Shown here: one piece after another, positions 6,856 through 16,837 of the stretch
How positions within the stretch are numbered: position 1 is the stretch's first letter
Layout of the letters: each line of letters opens with the position of its first letter
DNA from: Alphaproteobacteria bacterium
GTDB taxonomy: Bacteria; Pseudomonadota; Alphaproteobacteria; Caulobacterales; Aquidulcibacteraceae
Assembly: GCA_016124255.1 (NCBI GenBank)
Contig: WGOB01000058.1
Coordinates: forward strand, 1 to 44,002
Length of the DNA: 44,002 nt
Direction of reading: 5' to 3'
The notes under the pieces: model-generated
Told to the model about the DNA's origin: nothing
Database searches by the model: none
What the model saw: only the letters and a program-made list of their open reading frames with translations
Translations under genes and position numbers: made by a program

Positions 6856-9800
6856 TTAGACGACTGCGGCCAGCGCCTTGGCGCGGCCGAGATCGACGCT
6901 CACGAGTTGCGAGAGGCCGGGCTCCGCCATGGTCACGCCATAGAGCCGGTCGACGCGCGCCATTGTGACTGGATTGTGGGTGATGACCAGGAATCGCGTC
7001 GCCGTCAGCTTCTTCATCTCGTCGAGCATGCGGCAATAGCGGTCGACATTGGCGTCATCGAGCGGGGCGTCGACTTCGTCGAGCACGCAGATCGGCGCGG
7101 GGTTGGCGAGGAACACCGCGAAGATGAGCGCCGTCGCCGTCAGCGCCTGCTCGCCGCCGCTCATCAGCGACAGCGTCGTCAGCTTCTTGCCCGGCGGCTG
7201 GGCCATGATTTCGAGCCCGGCGGCGAGGGGATCGTCGTTCTCCGTCAGCGTCAGCTTGGCCTGGCCGCCTTCGAACAGCGCGGTGAACAGCTTGGCGAAG
7301 TTCTCGTTCACGGTTTCGAACGCGGCGAGAAGGCGCGCCCGGCCTTCCGCGTTCAGCTGCCCGATGGCGCGGCGCAGTTTGGTTACGCCGGCGGCCACAT
7401 CCTCCTTCTCGGTGTTGAGCGTATCGAGGCGCGCTTGCGCTTCCTGCATCTCTTCATGCGCGCGCAGGTTCACCGGGCCGGCGGAATCGCGCTCGGCGCG
7501 GAGGCGGTCGAGCTTGCGTTCCACGTCGCTGATCGGTCCGGTCGCGAGCGCGGACGAGATCAGATTTCCCGCGGCGCCGGCGAGATCGTCCGGCGCGCGC
7601 CCGGCGATTTCGCGCGCCTGGGTTTCGCTGTCGGCGAGGCGTTCGCGCGCCCCCGCGAGGCGCGCATCGGCGGCGGCGCGGGTTTCGCGCGCTTCGGCGT
7701 GGGCGCGCTCAGCGCTCCGCACCGCGGCGTCCGCCTCGCGGGCGACGCGTTCGGCTTCGGCGACAGCGTCCGCCGCGCGGGTCCGTCGCGCCTCTGCGGC
7801 GCGCTGTTCGTCAAGGAGCCCCGCGAGCGCCGCGCGCGCAGCGTCCGGCGCATGCACGGCGTCGTCACGTTGGGCGCGGACGCGATCCAGTTCGATCTCG
7901 ACCGCGTCGATGCGCTGCGCGGCGGCGTCGCGGCGCGTGCGCCATTGCTGGAGTTCCGCGTCGATCGCAGCGCGCCGCGCGACGCGCGCGTCGCGTTCGC
8001 GCGCAAGCCCGGCGTGGGCGGCGCGTGCGTCTGCGGCGCGCGTACGTGTCTCGGCGACGACGGCGCGGGCCGCGGCAAGCGCGTCTTCGCCGGCCTCAGG
8101 GGCGCCGGCGACAGCGGCGGCGGCGAAAGCCGCATCCGCTTCGGCGGCGGCGTATTCGGCCTCGAGTTCGGCGCGCTGCGTGGAGAGCGCGACGCGTTGC
8201 TCGACGCTCCGAGCCGCTTCGGCGAGCGCCGCGTCATGGGCGCGTGCGGCGTCTCCCGCCTTCTGCGCCAGGAGCGGCGCGGCCTGGCGTGCGCTGCGCG
8301 CAGTTTCTTCAGCGGCCCGGCGCTTGGCGCGCGCCGCGTCGGCCGCGGCCTTCGCGCGGTCGGCGCGATCGCTGGCGGCGGAGAGTTCTTTCCGGGCGGC
8401 GCGCAGCCGGTTGCGTTGTTCAAGCCGCGCCGCGGCGGGCGCGGGCGCGGCGGCGGCGCGGACAAAACCGTCCCAGCGCCACAGATCGCCCGCCAGCGAC
8501 ACCAGGCGCGCGCCGGGTTGCAGGCTCTTCTGCAGGGCGTGGCCGGCGTCGGCGTCGACGACGCCGATCAGCGCAAGCCGGGCGGCGAGTTCGCGCGGCG
8601 CCTCGACATGATCCGTAAGCGGATGAACACCGGCCGGCCAATCGATCTCGGGCGCCGCCGCGCCTGTCCAGCGCAACGGTGCGCCCATCTTCCGCGAGGC
8701 TTCCAGATCGTCCCCAAGCGCCGCCGCAAGAGCGCGTTCGTATCCGTCCGCGACCTGGATCTCGCCGAGCACCGGGGGAAACGCCTTGCCCGACGGCGGC
8801 GGCGCCAGCCGCTCGAGCGCGCGCACTTCGGCGTTGAGTTCATCGAACGCCGCATCGGCCGCCCGCGCCGCGGACCAGGCGGCTTCGTCCTCCGCTTCCG
8901 ATGTCTTGAGCGCGGTCTCCGCTTTCGCGAGCGCAGCGCGCGCGGCCGCGCTGGCGCGCTGCGCGGCGTCGGCGGCGTCGCGCGCTGCAGCGATGGCGGG
9001 CGCGAACGTCTCCTCGTTGGGAAGCGCAGCAAGCGCGCTTTGCGCAGCGGCCCGGCGCTCCGCGAGCCGGGCGAGGCGCGCGCGCGCGGCGTCGGCCGTT
9101 TCCGAAAGCGCCCGCGCGCGGGCGAGACGGGCGGCGTTTTCCGCCGCCAGCGCCTCAAGCCTGGTTTCGGCGTCTGCACGTTCAGCTTCGCGGGCGCCGG
9201 CCTCCGCGTCGGCGGCGTTAAGGTCCTCGGCGAAGGTGTCTTCGCCGGGGAGCGCCGCACGCTCGGCCTCAAGCCGCGCTGCCGCGGCGTCGCAATCTTC
9301 CTTCAGCGCGATCAGGCGCTGGGAGTCGTCGTTGAGGCGGACGAGATCGGCCTCGGCGCGCGCGCGCCGCTCCTCGGCGTCGCGCAGATCGCGTTCGTGC
9401 CCCACGCGCACGCCTTCCAGGCGGCGCAGCACGGCGCCGGCGATCGCTTCTTCTTCGCGCAGGGGCGGCAGGCGTTCGCGCGCCGCTTCTGCCGCTTGCG
9501 CGGCGGCGGCGGCGTGCGTGGCGGCCTCCGCGACCAGCCGCTCGGCGGCGCGGTGATCGCCGTCCACCGCAGCGACGGCCGCGCGCGCCTCCATCCAGCG
9601 GCGATGCAGCAGCAGCGCTTCCGTCTCGCGGATTGCCGCCGCCAGCCCGCGATAGCGTTCGGCCTGTCGCGCTTGCTTCTTGAGGCTGGCGAGCTGGGCG
9701 TCGATCTCCGCGACCACTTCGTCGAGGCGCGCCAGATTGGCTTCGGCCGCCCTGAGCTTGAGATCGGCTTCATGCCGGCGCGCGTGCAGCCCGGCGATGC

Positions 9801-10305
9801 CGGCGGCTTCCTCAAGAATGCGGCGCCGGTTTTCCGGTTTGGCGGCGATCAGTTCACTGACCTGGCCCTGGCGCACCAGCGCGGGCGAGTTGGCGCCGGT
9901 CGAGGCGTCGGCGAACAGGAGCTGCACGTCCTTGGCGCGCACGTCCTTGCCGTTGATGCGGTACGTGGAGCCCAGGCCGCGGCGGATGCGGCGCGAGATT
10001 TCGAGCGTGTCGTCTTTGCCGAGCGCGCCGGGTGCGCGGCCCAACGCGTCCTTGAGCACCAGGGTCACCTCGGCGTGCTCGCGCGCCGGCCGCGCGGCGC
10101 TGCCGGAGAAGATGACGGAATCCATGTCGTCGGCGCGCATGCTCTTGGCCGACGTGGACCCCATCGCCCAGCGCACGGCTTCCAGCAAGTTCGACTTGCC
10201 GCAGCCATTGGGGCCGACGACGCCCGTCAGCCCGGGCTCGATCGGCGCACGGACGTGATCGACGAAACTCTTGAATCCGGAGAGCCGCAGCTCAGCGATG
10301 AACAA
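6856..10305 (-). CDS. smc: Chromosome segregation protein SMC
   Basis: Structural maintenance of chromosomes ATPase (1149 aa) that compacts and segregates DNA as a dimer with ScpA/ScpB. The N-terminal head has Walker A G-P-N-G-C-G-K-S-N (residues 31-39). A long Ala/Arg/Glu-rich coiled coil follows, interrupted near the middle by the hinge (about 480-640, around G-E-I-Q-V-A-D-G-Y-E). The C-terminal head has the ABC signature L-S-L-M-S-G-G-E-Q (1045-1053) and Walker B I-C-V-L-D-E-V-D-A-P (from 1072). It lies 6 bp downstream of the thioredoxin-fold lipoprotein. The very biased composition of the coils gives long spurious frames on the other strand. Confidence 0.97.
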   Translation of the reverse strand: MFIAELRLSGFKSFVDHVRAPIEPGLTGVVGPNGCGKSNLLEAVRWAMGSTSAKSMRADDMDSVIFSGSAARPAREHAEVTLVLKDALGRAPGALGKDDTLEISRRIRRGLGSTYRINGKDVRAKDVQLLFADASTGANSPALVRQGQVSELIAAKPENRRRILEEAAGIAGLHARRHEADLKLRAAEANLARLDEVVAEIDAQLASLKKQARQAERYRGLAAAIRETEALLLHRRWMEARAAVAAVDGDHRAAERLVAEAATHAAAAAQAAEAARERLPPLREEEAIAGAVLRRLEGVRVGHERDLRDAEERRARAEADLVRLNDDSQRLIALKEDCDAAAARLEAERAALPGEDTFAEDLNAADAEAGAREAERADAETRLEALAAENAARLARARALSETADAARARLARLAERRAAAQSALAALPNEETFAPAIAAARDAADAAQRASAAARAALAKAETALKTSEAEDEAAWSAARAADAAFDELNAEVRALERLAPPPSGKAFPPVLGEIQVADGYERALAAALGDDLEASRKMGAPLRWTGAAAPEIDWPAGVHPLTDHVEAPRELAARLALIGVVDADAGHALQKSLQPGARLVSLAGDLWRWDGFVRAAAAPAPAAARLEQRNRLRAARKELSAASDRADRAKAAADAARAKRRAAEETARSARQAAPLLAQKAGDAARAHDAALAEAARSVEQRVALSTQRAELEAEYAAAEADAAFAAAAVAGAPEAGEDALAAARAVVAETRTRAADARAAHAGLARERDARVARRAAIDAELQQWRTRRDAAAQRIDAVEIELDRVRAQRDDAVHAPDAARAALAGLLDEQRAAEARRTRAADAVAEAERVAREADAAVRSAERAHAEARETRAAADARLAGARERLADSETQAREIAGRAPDDLAGAAGNLISSALATGPISDVERKLDRLRAERDSAGPVNLRAHEEMQEAQARLDTLNTEKEDVAAGVTKLRRAIGQLNAEGRARLLAAFETVNENFAKLFTALFEGGQAKLTLTENDDPLAAGLEIMAQPPGKKLTTLSLMSGGEQALTATALIFAVFLANPAPICVLDEVDAPLDDANVDRYCRMLDEMKKLTATRFLVITHNPVTMARVDRLYGVTMAEPGLSQLVSVDLGRAKALAAVV

Positions 10306-10311
10306 GGGCGA

Positions 10312-10956
10312 TCAGGCTCCGCTTGCGAGCGCGGCGTCGAGGATGCGGCGCATGCCTTCGGGCGTGCGGAATTCTTCGCTGACTTTCTCGTCGTTGACGA
10401 AGAACGTCGGCGTGGAATCGACGCCCCGGCCCTGCGCGTCGTCCATGATAGATTGCACGCGCTCCGTCCCAGCGGTGTCGCGGATGCAGCCGCGCACCTG
10501 GTCCGGCGACAGGTTGGAGAGCTGCCCGATGCGCACGAGCGCGGCTTCCGCCCCCTGCATCGTCTGCGGCCCAAGAATGGCGCGCTGCTGTGAAAAGATC
10601 GCGCCGACGCGTGTGTAGTATTCATCGGGGCTCGGCGCGCCGCACCGCGCGACCTGGAATCCGGCCACGGCGATCTGGGCAGGCGCGGTGGCGAACTCGC
10701 GAAGCGTGAACTTGACCTTGCCGGTGTCGATGTACTCGCTCTTCAGCACGTCCCAATTGGCCGCGTGGAAGTCCGCGCAGTGCGGGCAGGTGGCGGAGGC
10801 GTATTCGACCACGTGCACCGGCGCGTTGTCCTGGCCGATGGTGATGTCGTCGGCGGTGACGCCGGCGCCGGTTCCACCCTCGCCCCCGCAAGCGGCGAGG
10901 AGCGCGGCGGAGGCGGCGGCCAGAAGCAGCGTGCGCCGGGAAGCCATCAGGTTCAT
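10312..10956 (-). CDS. DsbA-like thioredoxin-fold lipoprotein
   Basis: Periplasmic thiol oxidoreductase-type protein (214 aa). The N-terminus has an Arg-Arg pair and a hydrophobic signal ending in L-L-A-A-C, so C23 is probably lipidated. The thioredoxin fold carries the redox motif C57-P-H-C60, as in DsbA, and the cis-proline loop S-T-P-T-F-F-V near residue 184. It likely introduces or shuffles disulfides in envelope proteins. The ATG at 10956 is preferred because it begins the signal peptide and has a GAGGGGA ribosome-binding site; the frame extends 17 codons further. It is located between dciA and smc. Confidence 0.87.
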   Translation of the reverse strand: MNLMASRRTLLLAAASAALLAACGGEGGTGAGVTADDITIGQDNAPVHVVEYASATCPHCADFHAANWDVLKSEYIDTGKVKFTLREFATAPAQIAVAGFQVARCGAPSPDEYYTRVGAIFSQQRAILGPQTMQGAEAALVRIGQLSNLSPDQVRGCIRDTAGTERVQSIMDDAQGRGVDSTPTFFVNDEKVSEEFRTPEGMRRILDAALASGA

Positions 10957-11050
10957 GTCGTCGTCTTCCCCTCGTCTGGAATCTGATCCGGGTCGGCGAA
11001 ATCGCATGCGCGGCCCGGCGCTGAGGGCGCTTTCACTAGCGCAAAGCCAG

Positions 11051-11072
11051 GGCGGCCGGAAGCCGGCGCGCC
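11051..11072. repeat. Dispersed GC-rich palindrome copy between dciA and the DsbA-like gene
   Basis: On the minus strand this reads GCGCCGGCTTCCGGCC, close to the core of the palindromes at 1073, 27276 and 28808. It lies in the 124-bp gap between two genes read in the same direction. Confidence 0.45.
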
Positions 11073-11080
11073 AGCGCGCC

Positions 11081-11617
11081 TCAGCGGCGGCTCATCGCCC
11101 GCCCCAACCGGGCGAGCGCGGCTTGCAGGCGCGGCCCCCCGACATTCGAGACGCGCTCCGCGACGGCGGCTTCTTCCGCCGCGGTGAGCGCTCGGGCGCG
11201 GGTCTTCGCCGGCGGCGGCGCGGGCGTGCCTTGGCGAATGAGCACCGACTTCACCTTCGCGCCGGCCAGCTGGCAGCGCTCCAGGATCAGCGGCGCCTGG
11301 TGTTGGACGAACGGGGCGATCGCGCCGGGGGCGCGGATTGTCAGGACGCCATTGGCCAGCTTTTCCGGGGCCGTCGCCCTGGCGATCTGCTCGCCGACGA
11401 TCTCCCGCCAACGGCGCTGAAGCTCGCCGACCCCCACACCTGCCTTGGCGAGGAGCGGGCGTACCAGTGCGCCGGCATGGTAGCCCGCGCTTGGGGCCGG
11501 CTTGATCGGGGCCCGGCCGCGGCGGCGCTCAAGTAGCGCAGCGGCGCGGGCCTCGATCTCGGGATCGAGGTCGGTCGGGACGGAGACGGCGCGGCGGGCG
11601 CGGGCAGGGATCGCCAT
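11081..11617 (-). CDS. dciA: DciA family (DUF721) helicase-loader-like protein
   Basis: A 178-aa protein with the DUF721/DciA domain (about residues 45-130: W-R-E-I-V-G-E-Q-I-A-R-A-T then G-V-L-T-I-R-A-P-G and L-I-L-E-R-C). DciA is the ancestral loader/operator of the replicative helicase DnaB in bacteria lacking DnaC/DnaI. A basic, proline-rich N-terminal part and a C-terminal helical tail flank the domain. It is divergent from mutY with a 40-bp gap, and upstream of the DsbA-like gene and smc. The mutY/dciA/dsbA-like/smc neighbourhood recurs in alphaproteobacteria. Confidence 0.85.
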   Translation of the reverse strand: MAIPARARRAVSVPTDLDPEIEARAAALLERRRGRAPIKPAPSAGYHAGALVRPLLAKAGVGVGELQRRWREIVGEQIARATAPEKLANGVLTIRAPGAIAPFVQHQAPLILERCQLAGAKVKSVLIRQGTPAPPPAKTRARALTAAEEAAVAERVSNVGGPRLQAALARLGRAMSRR

Positions 11618-11657
11618 GTCCCTACTCGAATCCTGTCCGCGTTAAGAGAAGGTAAAC

Positions 11658-12677
11658 GTGAGTAAACAGACGGACGTCCCGGCGCTCCGGACAGCGCTTC
11701 TCGCCTGGTACGATCGGTCTCGCCGACGCCTGCCCTGGCGCGCCCTGCCGGGCGAACGGGCTGATCCGTACCGGGTCTGGCTCTCAGAAATCATGCTGCA
11801 GCAAACCACGGTCGCCGCCGCGGGCCCCTATTTCGAGCGGTTCACCGCCCGCTGGCCGGACGCTGCGGCGCTGGCTGCGGCCCCAAGGGAGGAGGTGCTT
11901 GCGGCCTGGGCGGGGCTTGGCTACTACGCCCGCGCTCGAAACCTCCATGCCGCGGCCCAGACGCTGGCGCTGCACGGGCCGCCGGCGGACGAGACCGGGT
12001 GGCGCGCGCTCCCGGGCGTGGGCGCCTACACCGCCGCGGCCATCGCCGCGATCGCCCTCGATCAGCCGGCGACTGTGGTCGACGGCAATGTCGAGCGGGT
12101 CATGGCGCGCTTCTTCGCGGTGGCGGCGCCGCTGCCCGGCGCCAAGCGCGAACTCCACGCGCTGGCCGCGCGCTTCCTCAGTGCTGAGCGGCCCGGCGAT
12201 TTCGCGCAGGCGATGATGGACCTCGGCGCCACGGTGTGCACGCCGAAATCCCCCGCGTGCGCAATCTGTCCGTGGACGGCGGCGTGCGCCGCCCGCGCCA
12301 ACGGCGATCCCGACGCCTATCCGCGGCGCGCCGCGAAAGCTGCAAAACCCGAACGCCACGGCGTCGCGTTTCGGTTGGAGCGCGGCGACGCGATTTTCCT
12401 GGTGCGGCGCCCGGAGAAGGGATTGCTTGGCGGCATGGCGGCGTTGCCGTCGACGCCGTGGGAACCCGACCGCTGGACGCGCGCAGCGGCGCTCGCGCAT
12501 GCGCCCGCAGCCGCCCCATGGAGGGAGATCGGCGCCGTGCGCCACGTGTTCACGCACTTCGCGCTGACGCTTGAGGTTTGGGCGGGGCAGGGCGCCGCGC
12601 CGTCGATCGCCGGCGAATGGAGCACGGACGCCTCGGCGCTGCCGAGCGTGTTTCGCAAAGCCGCAGCGCTGGATTGA
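11658..12677 (+). CDS. mutY: A/G-specific adenine glycosylase MutY
   Basis: Base-excision repair enzyme (339 aa) that removes adenine mispaired with 8-oxoguanine. Visible are E44 in S-E-I-M-L-Q-Q-T, the helix-hairpin-helix L-P-G-V-G-A-Y-T-A (118-126), the catalytic aspartate D142 in V-V-D-G-N-V-E-R-V, and the 4Fe-4S cluster cysteines C194-x6-C201-x2-C204-x5-C210. A NUDIX-like C-terminal domain (about 225-335) would recognise 8-oxoG. The start is GTG, with AGAAGG five bases upstream. It converges with ccrM, 5 bp between stops. Confidence 0.96.
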   Translation: MSKQTDVPALRTALLAWYDRSRRRLPWRALPGERADPYRVWLSEIMLQQTTVAAAGPYFERFTARWPDAAALAAAPREEVLAAWAGLGYYARARNLHAAAQTLALHGPPADETGWRALPGVGAYTAAAIAAIALDQPATVVDGNVERVMARFFAVAAPLPGAKRELHALAARFLSAERPGDFAQAMMDLGATVCTPKSPACAICPWTAACAARANGDPDAYPRRAAKAAKPERHGVAFRLERGDAIFLVRRPEKGLLGGMAALPSTPWEPDRWTRAAALAHAPAAAPWREIGAVRHVFTHFALTLEVWAGQGAAPSIAGEWSTDASALPSVFRKAAALD

Positions 12678-12682
12678 GAGCC

Positions 12683-13882
<1,200 letters not shown>

Positions 13883-13898
13883 TCATCAAGCGCATCGG

Positions 13899-13934
13899 TT
13901 AAGCGGGAATCAAGAGGCTGCGGCGTTCCGACTC
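13899..13934 (-). promoter_or_regulatory. CtrA-like box with two GANTC sites upstream of ccrM
   Basis: Read on the minus strand, TTGA-N7-TTAAC (13913 down to 13898) matches the CtrA consensus TTAA-N7-TTAAC with one mismatch, about 40 nt upstream of the ccrM ATG. A GANTC site (13907-13911) lies across the box and a second one (13930-13934) just upstream. The element lies over the 3' end of rnhB. In Caulobacter, ccrM is CtrA-activated and its promoter region holds two GANTC sites. Confidence 0.6.
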
Positions 13935-14518
13935 AGGCCGATGCTGAGGCTTGCGCGCGCCTCATAGGCGGCGCGCACCGGCTTGAAGCTCATCCGGTGG
14001 ATCGCGCACGGGCCGAGTTCGGCGAGGGCGGCCTGATGCTCCGGCGTGCCGTAGCCCTTGTGCCGGGCGAAGCCGTAGCCCGGGTGCGCCGCGCACAGCC
14101 CCGCCATGATCCGGTCTCGCTCGACCTTCGCGACGATGCTGGCCGCTGAGATGCACGCGACGTGCGCATCGCCGTCGACAATGCACTCGACGGCGCAGGG
14201 CAGATCGGGCGGGGCGGCTGCGCCGTCAATCAGCGCAGCGACCGGCGCCCGCGGCAGCGCGGCGAGCGCGCGCCGCATGGCGAGCCACGTGGCCTGCAGG
14301 ATGTTGATGTCGTCGATCTCGGACGGGCTTGCCGCGCCCACGCCCACCGCGGCGCAGGCGCGGATCTGAGCGGCAAAGTCCTCGCGCTCCTCCGCGCTGA
14401 GCTGTTTGGAATCCGCGAGACCCTTGGGCCGGCCCTTCGCGGGCAGGATCACGGCCGCTGCGACAACGGGCCCGGCCCAGGGCCCGCGTCCGGCTTCGTC
14501 GATCCCGCAAACCGCCAT
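13910..14518 (-). CDS. rnhB: Ribonuclease HII
   Basis: Removes RNA and single ribonucleotides from DNA (202 aa from ATG 14518). The family motif C-G-I-D-E-A-G-R-G (4-12) supplies two metal ligands (D7, E8). Further conserved pieces are V-A-A-L-I-D-G (third Asp), A-A-S-I-V-A-K-V-E-R-D-R (fourth Asp) and H-K-G-Y-G-T. A TTG 14 codons upstream would abut the metallopeptidase stop, but adds no family sequence. Its 3' end overlaps the ccrM promoter region, so ccrM could also be read by run-through from this gene. Confidence 0.94.
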   Translation of the reverse strand: MAVCGIDEAGRGPWAGPVVAAAVILPAKGRPKGLADSKQLSAEEREDFAAQIRACAAVGVGAASPSEIDDINILQATWLAMRRALAALPRAPVAALIDGAAAPPDLPCAVECIVDGDAHVACISAASIVAKVERDRIMAGLCAAHPGYGFARHKGYGTPEHQAALAELGPCAIHRMSFKPVRAAYEARASLSIGLSRNAAAS

Positions 14519-14560
14519 GGCGGACGTGTGCGCGGATTCCGCGCCGGCGGCAACGCGCAA

Positions 14561-15502
14561 TCAGAGCCGGTTGTAGTCGGCGACGCCGAAGGTGTCGCAC
14601 CGGCGCGCGTCGCCGCTTTCGAAGCCGACGCGGAACCAGCGCATGCGCTGTTCGCTCGTGCCGTGCGTGAAGGAATTGGCGTCGGTGTAGCCGCGCGATT
14701 GGCGCTGCAGCGTGTCGTCGCCGATGGCGTGCGCAGCGTTCAGCGCTTCCTGCAGATCGGCGTTGTCGACTTCGAGCGCCCGGCCCGCCGCGCGGCCCCA
14801 GACGCCGGCCAGACAATCGGCCTGCAATTCGAGACGCACGGACATTTGGTTGGCTGTACGGCCCCCGCGCGCCTGATCGACGAGTCGCGTCGCGCCGATG
14901 AGGTTCTGCACGTGGTGGCCGACTTCGTGCGCAATCACGTAGGCCTGCGCGAAATCGCCGGGCGCGTTCAGCCGCTGGCGCATCACGTCATAGAAGCTCG
15001 GATTGATGTAGAGCTGTGAATCTGCGGGGCAGTAGAACGGCCCGACGTCGGTGCCGGCTGTCCCGCACGCGGTGGCGACGCTCGGGCCGAAGAACACGAC
15101 GAGACGCGGCTGCGCATACTGGCCAGCGCGTCCCCCGCTCGGCGCCGGAAGCGCGCCTTGCTGGAACCGCGGGCCCCAAACGTCCTCCGTAGAACCGAGA
15201 ACCGCCTCGAAGAACTGGCAATGCTCCTCCTGGCCGGCGGGACAGGTCTGCGACGCCTCGGCTGGACCGGCCGAACCGCCGCCGCCGCTGCTCGCGCCGA
15301 AGATCTGGCCGTAGACCTGATCCTTCAGCGAAGCCGGCGCCAGGAAATGGAACGCGAGCGCGGCGATCCCGATGATCAGGATCATCGGCAGGCTGAGGCG
15401 GGGAATGCGCAGCGGGATGCCGCCGCCGCCCCGTCCGCCGCCGCCGGCGCCGCCGGTGCGATATTCGACATTGGTTGAGCGCCGCTGATTGTCGAGCCGC
15501 AT
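14561..15502 (-). CDS. ypfJ: Neutral zinc metallopeptidase, YpfJ family
   Basis: Membrane-anchored metalloprotease-like protein (313 aa) of the YpfJ/KPN_02809 family. It has a glycine-rich N-terminus (about residues 17-28), one membrane helix (38-55) and an extracytoplasmic catalytic domain with the zinc signature H-E-V-G-H-H (192-197), plus a downstream R-L-E-L-Q-A-D-C segment supplying the third ligand. Paired cysteines (C87, C95, C146, C158) fit an oxidising compartment. AGGAGA precedes the ATG. Substrate unknown. Confidence 0.88.
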   Translation of the reverse strand: MRLDNQRRSTNVEYRTGGAGGGGRGGGGIPLRIPRLSLPMILIIGIAALAFHFLAPASLKDQVYGQIFGASSGGGGSAGPAEASQTCPAGQEEHCQFFEAVLGSTEDVWGPRFQQGALPAPSGGRAGQYAQPRLVVFFGPSVATACGTAGTDVGPFYCPADSQLYINPSFYDVMRQRLNAPGDFAQAYVIAHEVGHHVQNLIGATRLVDQARGGRTANQMSVRLELQADCLAGVWGRAAGRALEVDNADLQEALNAAHAIGDDTLQRQSRGYTDANSFTHGTSEQRMRWFRVGFESGDARRCDTFGVADYNRL

Positions 15503-15559
15503 CGGGTGTCTCCTGTCCGTCCCGATGCCTAGACCCGGGCGAGCCCGGGCGCAACGCGC

Positions 15560-16792
15560 TCACGCCGCGCCGAGCGGGGCGCTGCGGCGACGCTCGATGC
15601 TCAGGAAAATCATCAGCGCCCCCGCGCAGATGACCGCCGCGAGCGCGAACGCGGCGCCGGGGAAGGGACGTGCGATCGTCTCCGCGGTTGCCGCCGAGAG
15701 CGCTTGCGTGAGCACCAAAGGCCCGATGATGGCGCCCAGCGCGTTAAGGCTCGCCATCGCCCCCTGCAGCGCCCCCTGCTGATCCGCCGGCACGCGCGTC
15801 GTCACCAGCGCGTTGAGCGAGGGACCAGTCAGCGCATGCAGGCTGGCCAGCGCGCTGACTACGAACACCATCCACCCATGGTCGATGAAGACGTAGGCGA
15901 TCATGCCCATGATGGCGAAGCTCATGCCGATAATGACGGCGCCGCGTTCGCCCACCCGGCCGACGACGCGCCCGACGAGCAGCGTCTGCACCAGCGCCAT
16001 GAAGAGGCCGCTCACCGCGAGCGCCGCCCCGATCAGCAGCGGGCTCCAGTCGAACTTGAGCGAGGCGTAGAACGTCCAGGTCGCGGGATAGACCTGGAAG
16101 CCGAGGATGTAGAGGAAGGCCACGAACACGAGCGGCAGCACATTCCCGAACCGGCGCAGCGCCATGAGCGCGGAGAGGGGATTGGCGCGCCGCCAGTCGA
16201 ACGGCCGCCGCAGCTCCGGCGCGAGCGATTCCGGCAGCGCGAACCAGCCGAACGCGAAATTCGCCAGCGCCAGCACGCCCGCCGCGTAGAACGGCGCGCG
16301 CGGATCGAGTTGGCCGATAAGTCCGCCGAGCGCGGGCCCCAGGATGAAGCCGAGCCCGAACGCGGCGCCGACGTATCCGAAGCGCCGCGCCCGCTCTTTC
16401 GGCTCAGTGATGTCCGCGACATAGGCGTTGGCCGGCGCATAAATGGCGCCGGCGACGCCCGCGATTGCGCGCCCGACGAAGAGCCACGCGAGCGTGGGCG
16501 CCATCGCCATGAGGATATAGTTCACGCCGAACGCGGCCATCGAGCCAAGCAGGATCGGCCGGCGCCCGAAGCGGTCGGAGAGATTGCCGAGGATCGGCCC
16601 GCAGACGAATTGCAGCGCCGCGAACGTGAACAGCAACCACCCCGCCTGCGCCGTCGCCACGGACTTCGATACCCCGGAGAGCGCCATCAGATAGTCCGGC
16701 AGCACCGGCAACACGATCGCAAAGCCGATCGTGTCGATCAGCATCGCAAACAGCACGAACGCGAGCGCGCGGCGTGTCCTGCGCTGATCCAT
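15560..16792 (-). CDS. MFS efflux transporter, TetA-like (DHA1)
   Basis: Twelve-helix major facilitator (410 aa). The N-terminal half has D-T-I-G-F-A-I-V-L-P-V-L-P, the usual opening of TetA-type transporters, and the loop 2-3 motif G-N-L-S-D-R-F-G-R-R-P. Motif C-like glycine/proline-rich sequence (G-L-G-F-I-L-G-P-A-L-G-G) is in helix 5. These are proton/drug antiporters. The substrate cannot be assigned; many chromosomal homologues annotated as tetracycline pumps do not confer resistance. No TetR gene lies beside it. Confidence 0.88.
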   Translation of the reverse strand: MDQRRTRRALAFVLFAMLIDTIGFAIVLPVLPDYLMALSGVSKSVATAQAGWLLFTFAALQFVCGPILGNLSDRFGRRPILLGSMAAFGVNYILMAMAPTLAWLFVGRAIAGVAGAIYAPANAYVADITEPKERARRFGYVGAAFGLGFILGPALGGLIGQLDPRAPFYAAGVLALANFAFGWFALPESLAPELRRPFDWRRANPLSALMALRRFGNVLPLVFVAFLYILGFQVYPATWTFYASLKFDWSPLLIGAALAVSGLFMALVQTLLVGRVVGRVGERGAVIIGMSFAIMGMIAYVFIDHGWMVFVVSALASLHALTGPSLNALVTTRVPADQQGALQGAMASLNALGAIIGPLVLTQALSAATAETIARPFPGAAFALAAVICAGALMIFLSIERRRSAPLGAA

Positions 16793-16837
16793 CGATCCCC
16801 CAGCGGAAATACTTGCTTCCAGCGTTAAATAAATCCG

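Noticed and set aside
6907-10593. Very long open frame (over 1200 codons) on the plus strand opposite smc
   Set aside because: It is antisense to the well-supported SMC coiled coil, is Arg/Gly/Ala-rich without domain motifs, and results from strong third-position GC bias with few stops.
11642-11657. CtrA-like TTAA-N7-TAAAC just upstream of mutY
   Set aside because: One mismatch, and its central part is the AGAAGG ribosome-binding site directly before the GTG start; it is better explained as translation signal.
15560-16792. Calling the MFS gene a tetracycline-resistance determinant
   Set aside because: Sequence is TetA-like, but no TetR partner, mobile element or resistance context is present; only family membership is supported.
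15704-16828. 374-codon plus-strand frame across the MFS gene
   Set aside because: Hydrophilic Glu/Arg/His-rich shadow of a clear twelve-helix transporter on the other strand.
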